Positions 22,201 through 31,884 of a stretch of DNA of 64,000 bases are shown here, one piece after another. Origin of the DNA: Ornithodoros turicata (Eukaryota > Arthropoda > Arachnida > Ixodida > Argasidae). Made by a program: the position numbers and the translations under genes. The stretch is taken from contig NC_088203.1 of NCBI RefSeq assembly GCF_037126465.1, forward strand, positions 54,101,581 through 54,165,580, written 5' to 3'. Numbering within the stretch: the first letter of the stretch is position 1; every line of letters begins with the position of its first letter. The notes beneath the pieces are model-generated. The model saw only the letters and a program-made list of their open reading frames with translations, made no database searches and was not told the DNA's origin.

Positions 22201-22984
22201 GAGGGGGTAGTTTCATTTTAAATCGAACAACGGGTGAAAGTCGTATTTTTTAATTCGGCCAGAAAAATAGCTCAAACGAAGCAAATCGCACAACGTGCGA
22301 CGCTCGTGCGTGGAGTAGTTTCCGCGTGGGAGAGGAGGAAATTCTGAGGCTGCTTGAGCGCGCTTTCTTCTGAACCGACTTTGACGGGGTCTACCACCGC
22401 TGATTTTATGCCTAGGAACTGGAGGAATTTTATGATTATAGGCTGCTCTACAGACACTGTCGACAGCCACCCACAGAACTCTGAGGGCCACAGATTTTCT
22501 GTCAAATAATGCCAAACTTGGCGTAAACGTTCAAAAAGGCCAAATTTTGTTACCAATTTGCGTCATGACAGAACGTCTGAGAACATCGAGCTTAGTGCCA
22601 TTCGATAGGACTTTGAAAGAACTTTCGTACTGTAGAGAGTTTATTTTTCTCAGCCCAGTGGTTTCTGTGTTATTAGCTTGAGAATCGCACATGGTCGGCG
22701 AAAATTGCCAATGTTGCATCTCAATTTTCTCAAAAATGCCATTTTCCTTGATTATTTTTGAAAACGTGGCGTGATGTCCCTACTTTAGACGCGAAGTGAG
22801 ACAATCTTATTTTTACCTAAGAGACGCGCAGCTATTTTTTATTTTTTTTTGTCAGGCAGGGTCCACGCGGCTGTGGCCTTGCGCGCCCCATCCACAAGCA
22901 CGCGACCTCTTCTTTGCTACAGGTCTCCCGCTGACTGGGAAATCAATGACCACACTGCGTGAGCTTGTTGTAGTTAACGATGTA
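22201..22984. other. Stretch without a recognisable gene
   Basis: Open frames on the minus strand (22213-22556) have no motif I recognise. If the BEL/Pao element had a 5-prime LTR it should lie here, but no LTR-like repeat of this sequence is visible elsewhere in the window. Confidence 0.4.
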
Positions 22985-23410
22985 TGATGAAAGTCACTGA
23001 AAAGGTTAGCCAGCTGTGGGACTCCAACCCATAGTGTCCCCAGAGCATCACTTTACGTTTACCCAATGGTCTCCCAGTTCCGCCAGGCTCATTCAAACCG
23101 TGGGAGAGTACATGAGTTGCCTGTGCGCCCTTGACGAAGAGCCCAGTCCGATGAACATACCGACAAATCAGTGAGAAGAAACGAAGCGCTTCGTAAAGAC
23201 CTTTAGGCACTGGTAACATCGTCGCCTTTGTTTCAGGTTGCCGTCAGTCCCCCAGGCAGTGTGAAAAGCATATCCTTTTCATTGGTAAAAGAACGTTAAG
23301 TTTCGAAAACGTAAAATGTGCCCATTGCGAGACCCCTGCAGGTGATGGATGCCACCATTGGATTAGCAACATCCGATAGCTTTAGACATGACCTTTCACA
23401 TGATATAAAC
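22985..23410 (-). repeat. Retroposon fragment joined to a relic also found at 42768-43134
   Basis: 22985-23030 is the head and start of the tail of the tRNA-containing family, truncated inside the T arm. From about 23040 to 23410, the minus strand matches 42768-43134 on the plus strand. Both copies preserve a frame reading MLPV-x-K-x-LYEALRFFSL-x-CR, then GL-x-VKGA, and share an upstream LYHVK motif. Conservation of the frame in two diverged copies suggests a coding relic of an unidentified mobile element. I cannot name the protein. Confidence 0.55.
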
Positions 23411-24984
23411 TGACTGGGTTGAAGCGCATGGATGCCAAAAGGATTACTGAGGACCACTCCGAGGGTTTGAGGTACCTACGGCTACCGGAAACGAGGGATT
23501 TTAGTTGTGCGTTGTTCTGTCGGAAATATTGATTCTCACGGTGGCACTGACACAGCTCATGGAGGGCGAACGTCCCAGACAACACACAAAATCATCCGGA
23601 TATCCCCACGATCCCATAACATCCGGATAAGGAAATATTCCGGTGAAACTTTGTGAGGATGTCCCATAGATATCTCAGAGGGACGACATTCGGAACGTCC
23701 AGTGCATGTCCCGTTTAGGATTTAGATGGGAAATTTGTCACTGTGCCTGATTCGTGGCGGAAACGTGTGTATCGGAAATACGTGTATCCACCCTGTGACG
23801 TCACAAAGTCGTTTTATATATCATGTACAGTTGCTTCGTGAGGTAATATCGTGTCGAAAACTAAATATAACATCCAAGCTTTCCGCATCCAGTCCAGCAC
23901 TAGAAGGGATCCACTGTGACTATATGCCTCCTGTGAACAGAAGCTGTCTGGCATGTAATATCTAAACAGGTTGGTGCCCAGCCAAACTAGCGGAGTCGTA
24001 TTATGCATGTAGCTAGCTTGTGCTAGGGTAAATGTGTTGCAAAATTGGGTTTCTCTTTGGAAAACCCCATTTGCGACTTTTCTATACAAACGATAAAAGA
24101 AATAAGAAATAAATAAAAATAAAATAATGGTATACATATTTCGCCACCTAGATTACAGTGCTTCAGATGGAATTTTGATTTGAAGATATTAAGGGTTTGA
24201 ACGGCGCGGCCGATAACAATGTCGTCGGGGGCAGTATCGCTTGCGGTACTGTTTCATTTTCAGGGTATATTAGCACACCCAGGGAGTAGTTTGGTGAGCG
24301 TCAAGCGTCTCCAAAATTATGCCACCAGAATGCGGGAGAAGGAAACGATTCAGAAACACTCCTCAAATATGTGCAGACCCACGGAAACCCCCACTTCTCC
24401 GCGAAATATTTATAATTTTCTGGCTACGCCACTCCCCCATAACAAGAAAAAAAAAAAGACACACACACGAGAAATACAGCCTTGACTGCATGTAGGTATT
24501 TCCTTTTTCTTTTTTTTGAAACACGGCGAACAGGCGAATTGCGCTCACCATCGTTTGCGGTCTGCGTGGTTGTTGGATTTGGGGGCGCCGTACGAAAATG
24601 CCCCACCAGAACCCACTCGCTCTCGACTACCACACATTTTAAGCTTAATTCTCGTTCCCAAGAAGCCCACCAGGGGTGCCCCTCCATCTGGTGGATTTTA
24701 TCTCGAAGCCAGGGCAATCCAATCCGACCATGTGCACGCTGTTCGCTTTGCTGCTGCTTTGTTTGTCGTGTCGCGAAACGCGTTATGTCCTCTAAACATT
24801 GGATTAACATACGCGCAGGCGAAGCTTGTGAGTGGTGCAACCAGTCTACGGACATTGGCGTCGTGATGGGTGAGTGAGAAAAAAACTGAAAACTGGGAGT
24901 AGCTAACCGTAAGCCTAAATAGCGCGTGTACGTACGTACTAGTATGTGATGGGTATAGAAATCCAGCGAACCGGTAGAGATGTA
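23411..24984. other. Stretch without a recognisable gene
   Basis: Around 23590-23710 there is a cluster of CATCCGGATATCC and GGATGTCC-like steps, which recurs weakly near 41985-42010 and 48150-48200. The segment 24240-24440 ends in TTTTCTGGCTACGCCACT, which looks like the tail of a dispersed repeat. No gene is supported. An open frame at 24424-24855 (minus) overlaps two others on the opposite strand and lacks motifs. Confidence 0.45.
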
Positions 24985-25106
24985 GGAAGGGAGTTGCCTC
25001 AGGACAGAAGCCGCCGATATTTCGAACAGAGACTGTTCTTGTGGCAGAAGAAGAACAGTCTCTGCTCGAAATATCGGCGGCTTCTGTCCTGAGGCAACTC
25101 CCTTCC
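24985..25106. repeat. Near-perfect palindrome, 56-bp arms, 10-bp loop
   Basis: The arms are 24985-25040 and 25051-25106 with a single mismatch; the loop is GTGGCAGAAG. Each arm contains GCCGCCGATATTTCGA. The near identity of the arms implies a recent origin or conversion. The arm sequence CTCGAAATATCGGC resembles ends of Penelope-like elements that I remember from arthropods, but no CUGAUGA core is present here. Confidence 0.9.
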
Positions 25107-26136
25107 TAGTATGTACAAGGAGCGTTGTGGTGCATTTTTTGCGGAATGTGAATTTATCTGACCTGGATGTTTTTCAATGCGTTGTTCTCGTTGTGTTTCA
25201 GTCAATGTACACTCTATGCTCGTGTAAGTTTCTTGTCAACATTTGGTGCTTCTGTTACAGTGTCCTACGTATGTTTTGTAACAAAGCGCGGGCCTGAAAT
25301 CGTATGTTCGCTGCCGATCATGTTACCAATGGCATGCTATTCGCATTCTCATGGACTTTCGTTGTCATGCGGATGTGGAGGTTCGTTTGTGTTGCCATTT
25401 ATGTTTGTTTCGTTTTACAGTTTGCACACGTGGGATTGCCTCGCGGTATGCACGGCACGGTACATCGGTGGTGACAACTGTCATTCCGCCGTGATATTCC
25501 ACTTGGAATTTATTAAAGATGCCACAAAATATTTGCTGAAAAGGTAACCGGTTTTGCAAGATTTCTCTCGAGCTGGACGTCTAGTTCTCAGGCAGTTATT
25601 TATTTTTGAGTGATGGGGGAAAAATGAACTGCACATGATCTTCCTCGTGCACTGCGTTGTTGTGGTCACATGCTTGATATCCTGGAGTCGGGACATCGGG
25701 AATGAGCAAGTATGGAACAATACAATACCTGTGTTTGTGAAGGAAGCGCGTTCAGCACTGCATCCTGCACTGACATCACTTTTACTGCTCCTTTCCTGGT
25801 TCATTTCTCCTCGTAAAACTTGCCAGCTTTTATTCATTTGCATTATATTCTGCATATCTATAGCAGAGCTGATGTTGTCATTATATATTTTGGGCTCGAT
25901 TACTACCAAATTAGGAAAGTGGTTTGGTATAGTGAATGGGAAGGTGCAGTTCAATATCAGACTTATCTGGAAATTTTGTTTCTTGTAATATGCCGAAGGA
26001 TACGCGGAGACATTTCTTCGTTCGCGCGTGGAGAGGAAGTCTTGAGAAGCGTTCAGAAATATGAGCACCCCCAACATGCTCCGTCAGGTCACGTGTAGAG
26101 GACCAGTCCTCGACCTCACAGCGTCCAGCTCAGCAT
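25107..26136. other. Stretch without a recognisable gene
   Basis: Two long open frames overlap on opposite strands (25481-26077 minus and 25635-25988 plus). Neither shows a domain, and the plus frame is generically hydrophobic. I see no further features. The 5-prime part of the transposase pseudogene that follows may begin in this stretch. Confidence 0.4.
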
Positions 26137-26400
26137 TTGATCGAGAACGAGTGTGCAGAGACCAGCACGCAAGAGCACCTACCAGATGAGCAGATTGAGA
26201 CGTGTGCACAAGCCTATCTTATTTCAGACAGCAGAAACATCAAACAGTGCAGGCAACATCACAGAGCATTCCAACAGCTGTTCCTCACCATCTTCAGAAG
26301 ACTCCGAGCAAGGGGACACACAGAGCTTCTGCAACATGGCTGCGGAAGTGGAGTGTGTCACACGTCCGCATTCCCCATGATGCTTTAACATCTTTGTTAA

Positions 26401-27228
26401 AGGTACTGTAAAGCAGTAGACAAGCATGATATGCCGGTGATGTGAGTAGAGACTTTGTTGCTTCTAGATACCATAGTGCGGAACCATAACGACCGACAAT
26501 GCGCTATAAATATTTTTAATTTGCCACGAAAGATTCGGCGTAGTGAGCGCGGTGCGACGCTGGTGTCAAACAACCCCCTGTACAGCGGGCAACACTGAAA
26601 TTGGTATTACACACTATTCCGTCGGAGCTTTGTTATTAGCCATAATATTATTATTAACCATATTATTAGTTTTCCTGTTTACCTATGCAATCTGAAACCC
26701 CTGTTAACAGTTTAACCTGTTAACCCCTGTTTTTGCGAAGTAACCCAGCGCTGTTCTATGGGGGCTCTCCCTACTTCTCTGCTGTGCCTGCGCGCTCTTT
26801 CTGTTCGCGGCTTCTTTCGAACGAACAAACTCTCTCTGTGAACCTCTGTGAACAAACAAGTCCCCGACGCTGTCTGGCTTCTTGAACGTCTCACACACTT
26901 TCTTTCAACGGCTCAGCATTTCATTCCAGTTCGCTTATCCGTTTATCCTCAGATGGTGGATCATTGTGTGGATTGCAGGGGCGAATTTTATGGTGGATTG
27001 TTATGTCGGTCCCAGTGTTTACGCATGCAATGTGGTTGCCGCCTATGTGTCAGAGTACGGATTCATTTCGAATACCTAGTACAGTGTTGCTCGTAATCTT
27101 TAATTGATAATTTTCTAGTTAAATGCACCATCGATTGGAATGAAACTTGCGCAGTATTGGTCCTGGTGGCTTGGACTATCGAACAGCCGCACTAAATGAC
27201 ATTTGATCGTTGCTGATTTACAGTACCT
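26401..27228. mobile_element. TTAA-flanked MITE, 828 bp, inside the transposase pseudogene
   Basis: The left end is AGGTACTGTAAA and the right end TTTACAGTACCT, a perfect 12-bp inverted repeat. Each end is flanked by TTAA (26397-26400 and 27229-27232). TTAA duplications are typical of piggyBac and a few Sola-type transposons, although the terminal bases are not the CCY usual for piggyBac. It has no coding frame with motifs. Removing it and one TTAA brings the DALTSLLK segment and the FLHTHPC segment of the host pseudogene together, apart from one base. Confidence 0.85.
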
Positions 27229-28285
27229 TTAAAAATTTCTGCACACACACCCTTGTCATGAATCCTGCCGGACTCTGCAAGAACACTACTACGGGGCGCC
27301 TAGGAACAGTGCACAAGTTGTCGGCGGAACTGGCTGCGGGAAAGTACTAGCCATCTATGGTACTCGCATCGGGCTTGCAACATTCGCTGCAGGGTGTGTC
27401 GTGCTTTCCAGATACTCTTGTGCTTCACTTCAATATTGACGGTCTACCAATTGCGAAAGCACAAGGGACCAATTCTGGCCCCTACTATGCAGAGTAGTCA
27501 ACTGTGTGTGTTGGAGAACCCATCCACGTTGGAGTATTTGTGGGAAGTCAAAACCACAATCTGCAAATATTTTTCTTGAGCAGTTTTGTAACAGAACGGA
27601 AAGATGTTCTCACAACCGGCATCGAAATACAGCACAAGCTAGTTCAGGTTAACGTTTGAGCAATTGTGTGTGATGCCCCAGCAAGAGCATTTAACTTGTC
27701 GCTTAAAAGTCACGGCCGCTGCTACAGCTGTACTAAGTGTACTGTGAAAGGGGTACAACAAGAACGGAAGAGTATGTTACCCTGTTGTGCCATCTGATGG
27801 AAGGACTAATACAGGCTTCAGGAACTTCACTTGCAAAGAACAACACACTGGAGAAACTATTTTGACTTAACCTCCCATCGATATTATCAGTGCAGTTCCT
27901 CTTGATTTATGCATCTTGTTTGCCTAGGCGTTGTACGCAAGCTGCTCCAACTCTGGTTTACTGTCCAAGAACAGCATGTAGGCAAAGCTCAAAAACGTGC
28001 ATGGAGGTGTCCAAAAACCATGTCTCCCTTCGGCAACATATTGGTGCTGAATTTTCGAGGAAGCCGACGAACTTTATGGAGCTCGACGCGTGGAAAGCAA
28101 CTGAAATTTAGAAATGGCGCTACTTTATACTGGACCAGTAGTGCTCCACTCGTCGATCCAAGCGTCATGCGCAAAAATTTCATGGTGCTATATTGTGCAC
28201 TCACGATACTCGCAAGTGCACATACAAGGAGCACTTGGGATATGCCAAGGAACTGCTGCGATACTTTGTGTCTACATTTTCATCA

Positions 28286-28576
28286 TCACCAGCTCCCGTG
28301 GCATAGTGGTTAGGATGATCGCTTTCCACTCAGAGACTGGGAGGTGACACGTGTTCGAATCCTGTCAGCGCGGCTGTGCTCTCTGAGGTTTCCCTGGGTT
28401 TCCCGAAGACTTTCCAGACGAATGTCGGCACAGTTCCCCTGAAGTCGGCCCAGGACGCATACTAACCCCCCCCATCCCCCACTCCTTCCTGCTCTCCTTC
28501 TGTCCACGTCTGTATGCCGCTCATAGCCACAGATGCTAACACAGGCGCTAACACGGAATTTAAAAAAAAAACACAT
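28286..28576 (+). mobile_element. tRNA-derived SINE with A and B boxes and target duplication
   Basis: The head has an A-box region GTGGCATAGTGGTTAGG and a B-box GTGTTCGAATCC. The body contains GAAGACTTTCCAGACGAATG and a C-rich block, and the end is A-rich (28560-28573). The flanks are TACATTTTCATCA (28273-28285) and TACATTTTGATCA (28577-28589), a 13-bp duplication with one mismatch. I recall very similar sequences in tick transcripts, but that is memory only. It interrupts the transposase pseudogene between the TGPVVL segment and the HGPVDSW segment. Confidence 0.88.
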
Positions 28577-29290
28577 TACATTTTGATCAATCTATGGTGA
28601 GGGACCGTGTGTCCTACATGTTACATGGTCGTCTCCACTTAGCGGATGTTGTTGACACTCATGGCCCTGTAGACAGTTGGAGCGCATTCCCATTCGAAAA
28701 TTTCAGGCAGAAGGTGAAGAAATGCATCAGAGAGCCAGAGCGGCCGCTTCAACAGTTATTCACGCGTGTTTTGGAAGAGAGAAAGACCACTCGTCCCACA
28801 TGTGAAAGCAGAAAGGACAAAACAACATCGAGCCTTCAACATACCGCCGGAACTTTGCCACTTGGGGTGTGGAGGACCTGAATACAAAAAGGTTGCTCTA
28901 CACGAAAAGTGCATCTTGAGGACTTGCTTGCGGTGACAACTGCTGCACGTTGCTAGATGGCACGGTGGTCGTACTACACAATATTGCTTTTATTTTTCAC
29001 AACAAGAAGCCCTGCATCATCGGAAGAAAGTTCCTGCGGATGAGAGACATGTACTCGTTTCCCTGTCCTTCATCGTGATTAAAAATCTTCCTGGCATCAG
29101 AGCCCTCGGACATTTGTGTCTGGTCACTGGTGGTCGCGTAGTCAAAATACATGTTGCTGCCACTTGAAGGAAAGTGGGCAGTCTTCCCACTTCTACATGC
29201 ACTGTGCCATTGATGGCGCATGATGGCCGTCGTCACTCATGTACCAGAAGCTTTAGCTCGTCATTACTACCATTGATGGAGAAAGATGAC

Positions 29291-29983
29291 TGTGCCTAAG
29301 TTTGTATAAACATTGGGCATTTTTAACGTTTGTTTTGTGGGTGCGTCAAATCTTTGTTGTGTTTTATACGCAAACATTTATGCAGATGAAGAAGCCTTCC
29401 TCATTGTTAAAATTTCCGGATGAAGAAAATGACGTGACCGTGGCTAGTGTTGGTGGCCGCCAGAGAAAAATTGCAACAAGCTACACACCATGATTGTGAG
29501 GGTTCAAGCACCTCTGGAAAGCTTGAGGAAAGTACCATGCATTGTAATAGAAGGTTTCTGTAAGTACTTCCTTGGCCGTATAGATAGAGCCTGAGGTTTT
29601 CGGGTTTGACCCGATATTCCCCGAATTTGCACCCCGAATGGAAGTTTGGGCAGTTTGGGTTAAACCCGATAAATACCTGGAAAACCGTAACTTCGACAAG
29701 GTGAGAAGACGAGGACTTCAATGTGTCTCCCATTCCAGCGCAGATATTTCGATGGAATGTCAATAGATGACGCTGGTGTTTCAAATGTTATAAACGAAAA
29801 AAAAAAAGAAAAACGAAAGCTCTGCCAATTGGATCAGCTTGCTTGCGCCCTTGGAATGTCACGCGATGCGCATGCGTGAGCAGCGAGCAGTACGAATGTT
29901 GTTGCGACGAGACGCTGCCGGAATCGAAGGTTTAACTTTTCGGTGTGTATTAGTTTTTTGCGGGTAACCTAATGGGGCGCCGC
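29291..29983. other. Stretch without a recognisable gene
   Basis: Near 29587-29690 there is a block with GAGCCTGAGGTTTTCGGGTTT and AACCCGATAAA that resembles the MITE at 58851-58981 (GGGCCTGACTT ends with GGGTTTAACCC-like interiors). No gene is supported. Confidence 0.4.
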
Positions 29984-30402
29984 AAAAAAAAGCGCCAAAG
30001 ATTGGTCAAAGGAGTACCGGGACTTTGATGTCATAAAGCGACAGAAAGGCGACGGTGTCAGCGACGCAATTCCAACTTCGTCTCGACCGGAGTCAGCAAC
30101 GCTACTGTGCTGCAAGTACTCTGCAGTTGAGTTGTCGCCAGACCCAGACAAAAAGTCGAATGATCGCTTTTGTGAACATGTTGCGTTGAAACGGCACATC
30201 AAGCTAAAAACAGCGGAACGCGAGCAGCGTCTGCAGCCCACCATGATGGACACGCTCGTCGTCGAAGAGAACGGGAGAAGCAAGCGGGAGGGTATAATCC
30301 ACGACTTCGTGCATGCACTTAGCTTCGACGGAATAAGCTTAGGACATGCGGATGGTGAAATCGGAAAATTCGTCAGAGCATATTGTCCTGCGGCTCGAGT
30401 GT
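29984..30402 (+). pseudogene. CGGBP1-like / hAT-associated DNA-binding fragment
   Basis: The frame from about 29984 reads AKDWSKEYRDFDVIKRQKGD, then a CCKYSAVELSPD segment. A FCEHVALKRHIKLKTA segment supplies the histidine part of a BED-like finger, and LQPTMMDTL and IIHDFVHALSFDGISL segments follow. It stops after about 139 codons. The order matches CGG-repeat-binding protein 1 and the related N-terminal region of hAT-type elements, in which the finger is followed by a helical segment. No start codon is in frame at the 5-prime side; an ATG at 29971 is in another frame. It is therefore either a broken element start or an exon. No catalytic domain follows because the LINE begins about 70 bp later. 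Confidence 0.6.
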
Positions 30403-30472
30403 GAGCTCTGATGCTCTATAGGATGTCTATACAGTATGCCTCTTTTTATGGAAGCTGCAGTATTGATTAAAT

Positions 30473-31037
30473 GGGAACTGAACCGTTCACTATGCGTTTT
30501 GTCTGCATTATACAGGTCCTGATTCTATCGACTGATGGAGCAGTTTCGTGTGGTGTCGACTCGCCGTTATCAGCGTCAACAAGTATTTCGATAATGGGAA
30601 TCGGAGACAACGCCGTAATCACCAATTCACTGTTCACATCATTGGATCAGCGTTTTGTGACGTCATCCACCGCTCTGTTCATAAAGACAAGTCTTCACCC
30701 GGGCACCTTCAGTGGGCACGGCGAGTTCATGGGAACTGAACCGTTCACTATGCGTTTTGTCTGCATTATACAGGTCCTGATTCTATCGACTGATGGAGCA
30801 GTTTCGTGTGGTGTCGACTCGCCGTTATCAGCGTCAACAAGTATTACGATAATGGGAATCGGAGACAACGCCGTAATCACCAATTCACTGTTCACATCAT
30901 TGGATCAGCGTTTTGTGACGTCATCCACCGCTCTGTTCATAAAGACAAGTCTTCACCCGGGCACCTTCAGTGGGCACGGCGAGTTCATGGAACTGAACCG
31001 TTCACTATGCGTTTTGTCTGCATTATACAGGTCAGTT
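30473..31037 (+). repeat. 258-bp tandem monomers at the LINE 5-prime end
   Basis: A unit starting GGGAACTGAACCG recurs at 30473 and 30731, and again at 30989 with one G lost. The two full units differ at about one position (AGTATTTCG versus AGTATTACG). The third stops after TGCATTATACAGGTCAGT. Since 258 is divisible by three, an 86-residue repeat stays open (30471-31073), but it has no recognisable fold. Comparable promoter monomers are known at the 5-prime ends of mouse L1 elements. Confidence 0.9.
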
Positions 31038-31186
31038 ACAGTTCTTGCTTGCGCAGTGACAATAGGTTCTTGATAGTTGTGCCGTGCCCCACGTACTTGC
31101 TTGAGTATTGCCTATGACTGTTTTCATTCATGCCAATTGCTTATGTGCGGCGACGTTGATTGAACCCAGGTCCTTCCGTAGAGGAG

Positions 31187-31881
31187 ATGTTTCAAACTTT
31201 AGTAGAGGGGCAGCAGGCTATCAGAGACGACATTGCAGGCCTGAAGTCGCGCTTAGACATCACCGAAAAGACTATTCTAGTTTTGGTGGCCGATTAGCCG
31301 ACTTGGAGACAAATTTGAGACAGGGTCAGCTTAAATCTATGTCGCTAGACATGTTGTCTTCCACTGTAACCAGAATTGATGACGCGGTCAAATTACAGCA
31401 GGACAAACTGGTTGATTTGGAGAATCGAAGCAGGAGGTCGAATTTGATAGTTTATGGTATTGAAGGTAGCGAATACGAAACAGAAGAAGACTTGCGTACA
31501 AAAGTTGTTAAAGAAGTCTTCGACGATAAGCTTGGTGTGACATGTACTTCTGTTGCACGCATTCACAGACTTGGGAAACCCTCTCTATCTAGACCAGTAA
31601 TAATTTTTTTTCAAGATTATAGGGAATAAAGAAGCTATTTTAAGGAATGCCAATACTTTGAATGGGATCTCGTATCATGTTCAAAACGATTATTGCACTG
31701 ACACCGCTACGTAAACGCAAAGCTCTTGTGGAACACTGCCAAGGCTGATAAAGATAATGGTAAGAGGGTCTCCCTGGTGCGTGATAGACTGCGTATTGAT
31801 AATGATATGTACATGTGGGACGAGGCGGCGGGTTGTAGGCGACTGATCACTAGAGGTGATTCGTCGCTTATGCAGTGCTAG
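31187..31881 (+). pseudogene. LINE ORF1 (coiled-coil RNA-binding protein), frameshifted
   Basis: From the ATG at 31187 the frame reads a leucine- and glutamine-rich coiled coil. It then continues in a second frame (from about 31285) through a DLENRSRRSNLIVYGI segment, the hallmark of LINE ORF1 proteins. EDLRTKVVKEVFDDKLG and a SVARIHRLGKP segment follow. Two further shifts (one at a run of eight T near 31605) lead to RLRIDNDMYMWDE and the stop at 31879. ORF1 proteins trimerise and coat the LINE RNA. At least three frameshifts make this copy non-functional. Confidence 0.75.
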
Positions 31882-31884
31882 CGA

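Larger units (their letters stand above)
26137..29290 (+). pseudogene. Decayed DDE-type transposase-like gene, broken by two insertions
   Basis: Reading in shifting frames, the segments follow the order of a large uncharacterised transposase-like family common in ticks, cnidarians and fish (recall, not checked). A serine-rich start and a DALTSLLK segment (26202-26400) come first, then an LHTHPCHESCRTL segment after 27233. Next are HFNIDGLPIAKAQG, CDAPARAFNLSLKSHG with SCTKCTVKGV, YMHLVCLGVVRKLLQLW, and EFSRKPTNFMELDAWKATE with LLYTGPVVLH. A GPVDSWSAFPFENF segment (28610-28760) and an IIGRKFLRMRDMY segment near 29020 end it. Similarity to EnSpm/CACTA tnp2 proteins is my inference. Many frameshifts, one TTAA-flanked MITE (26401-27228) and one SINE (28286-28576) destroy it. 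Confidence 0.7.

Noticed and set aside
24985..25106. Hammerhead ribozyme in the palindrome
   Set aside because: GAAA-like text is present after a stem, but the CUGAUGA half of the core is missing.
25481..26077. A 198-codon minus-strand frame as a gene
   Set aside because: It overlaps another long frame on the opposite strand, has no motif, and its composition is that of AT-rich non-coding DNA.
30471..31073. A 200-codon protein with two 86-residue repeats
   Set aside because: The frame is a by-product of the 258-bp LINE monomers and is in the 5-prime untranslated part of the element.
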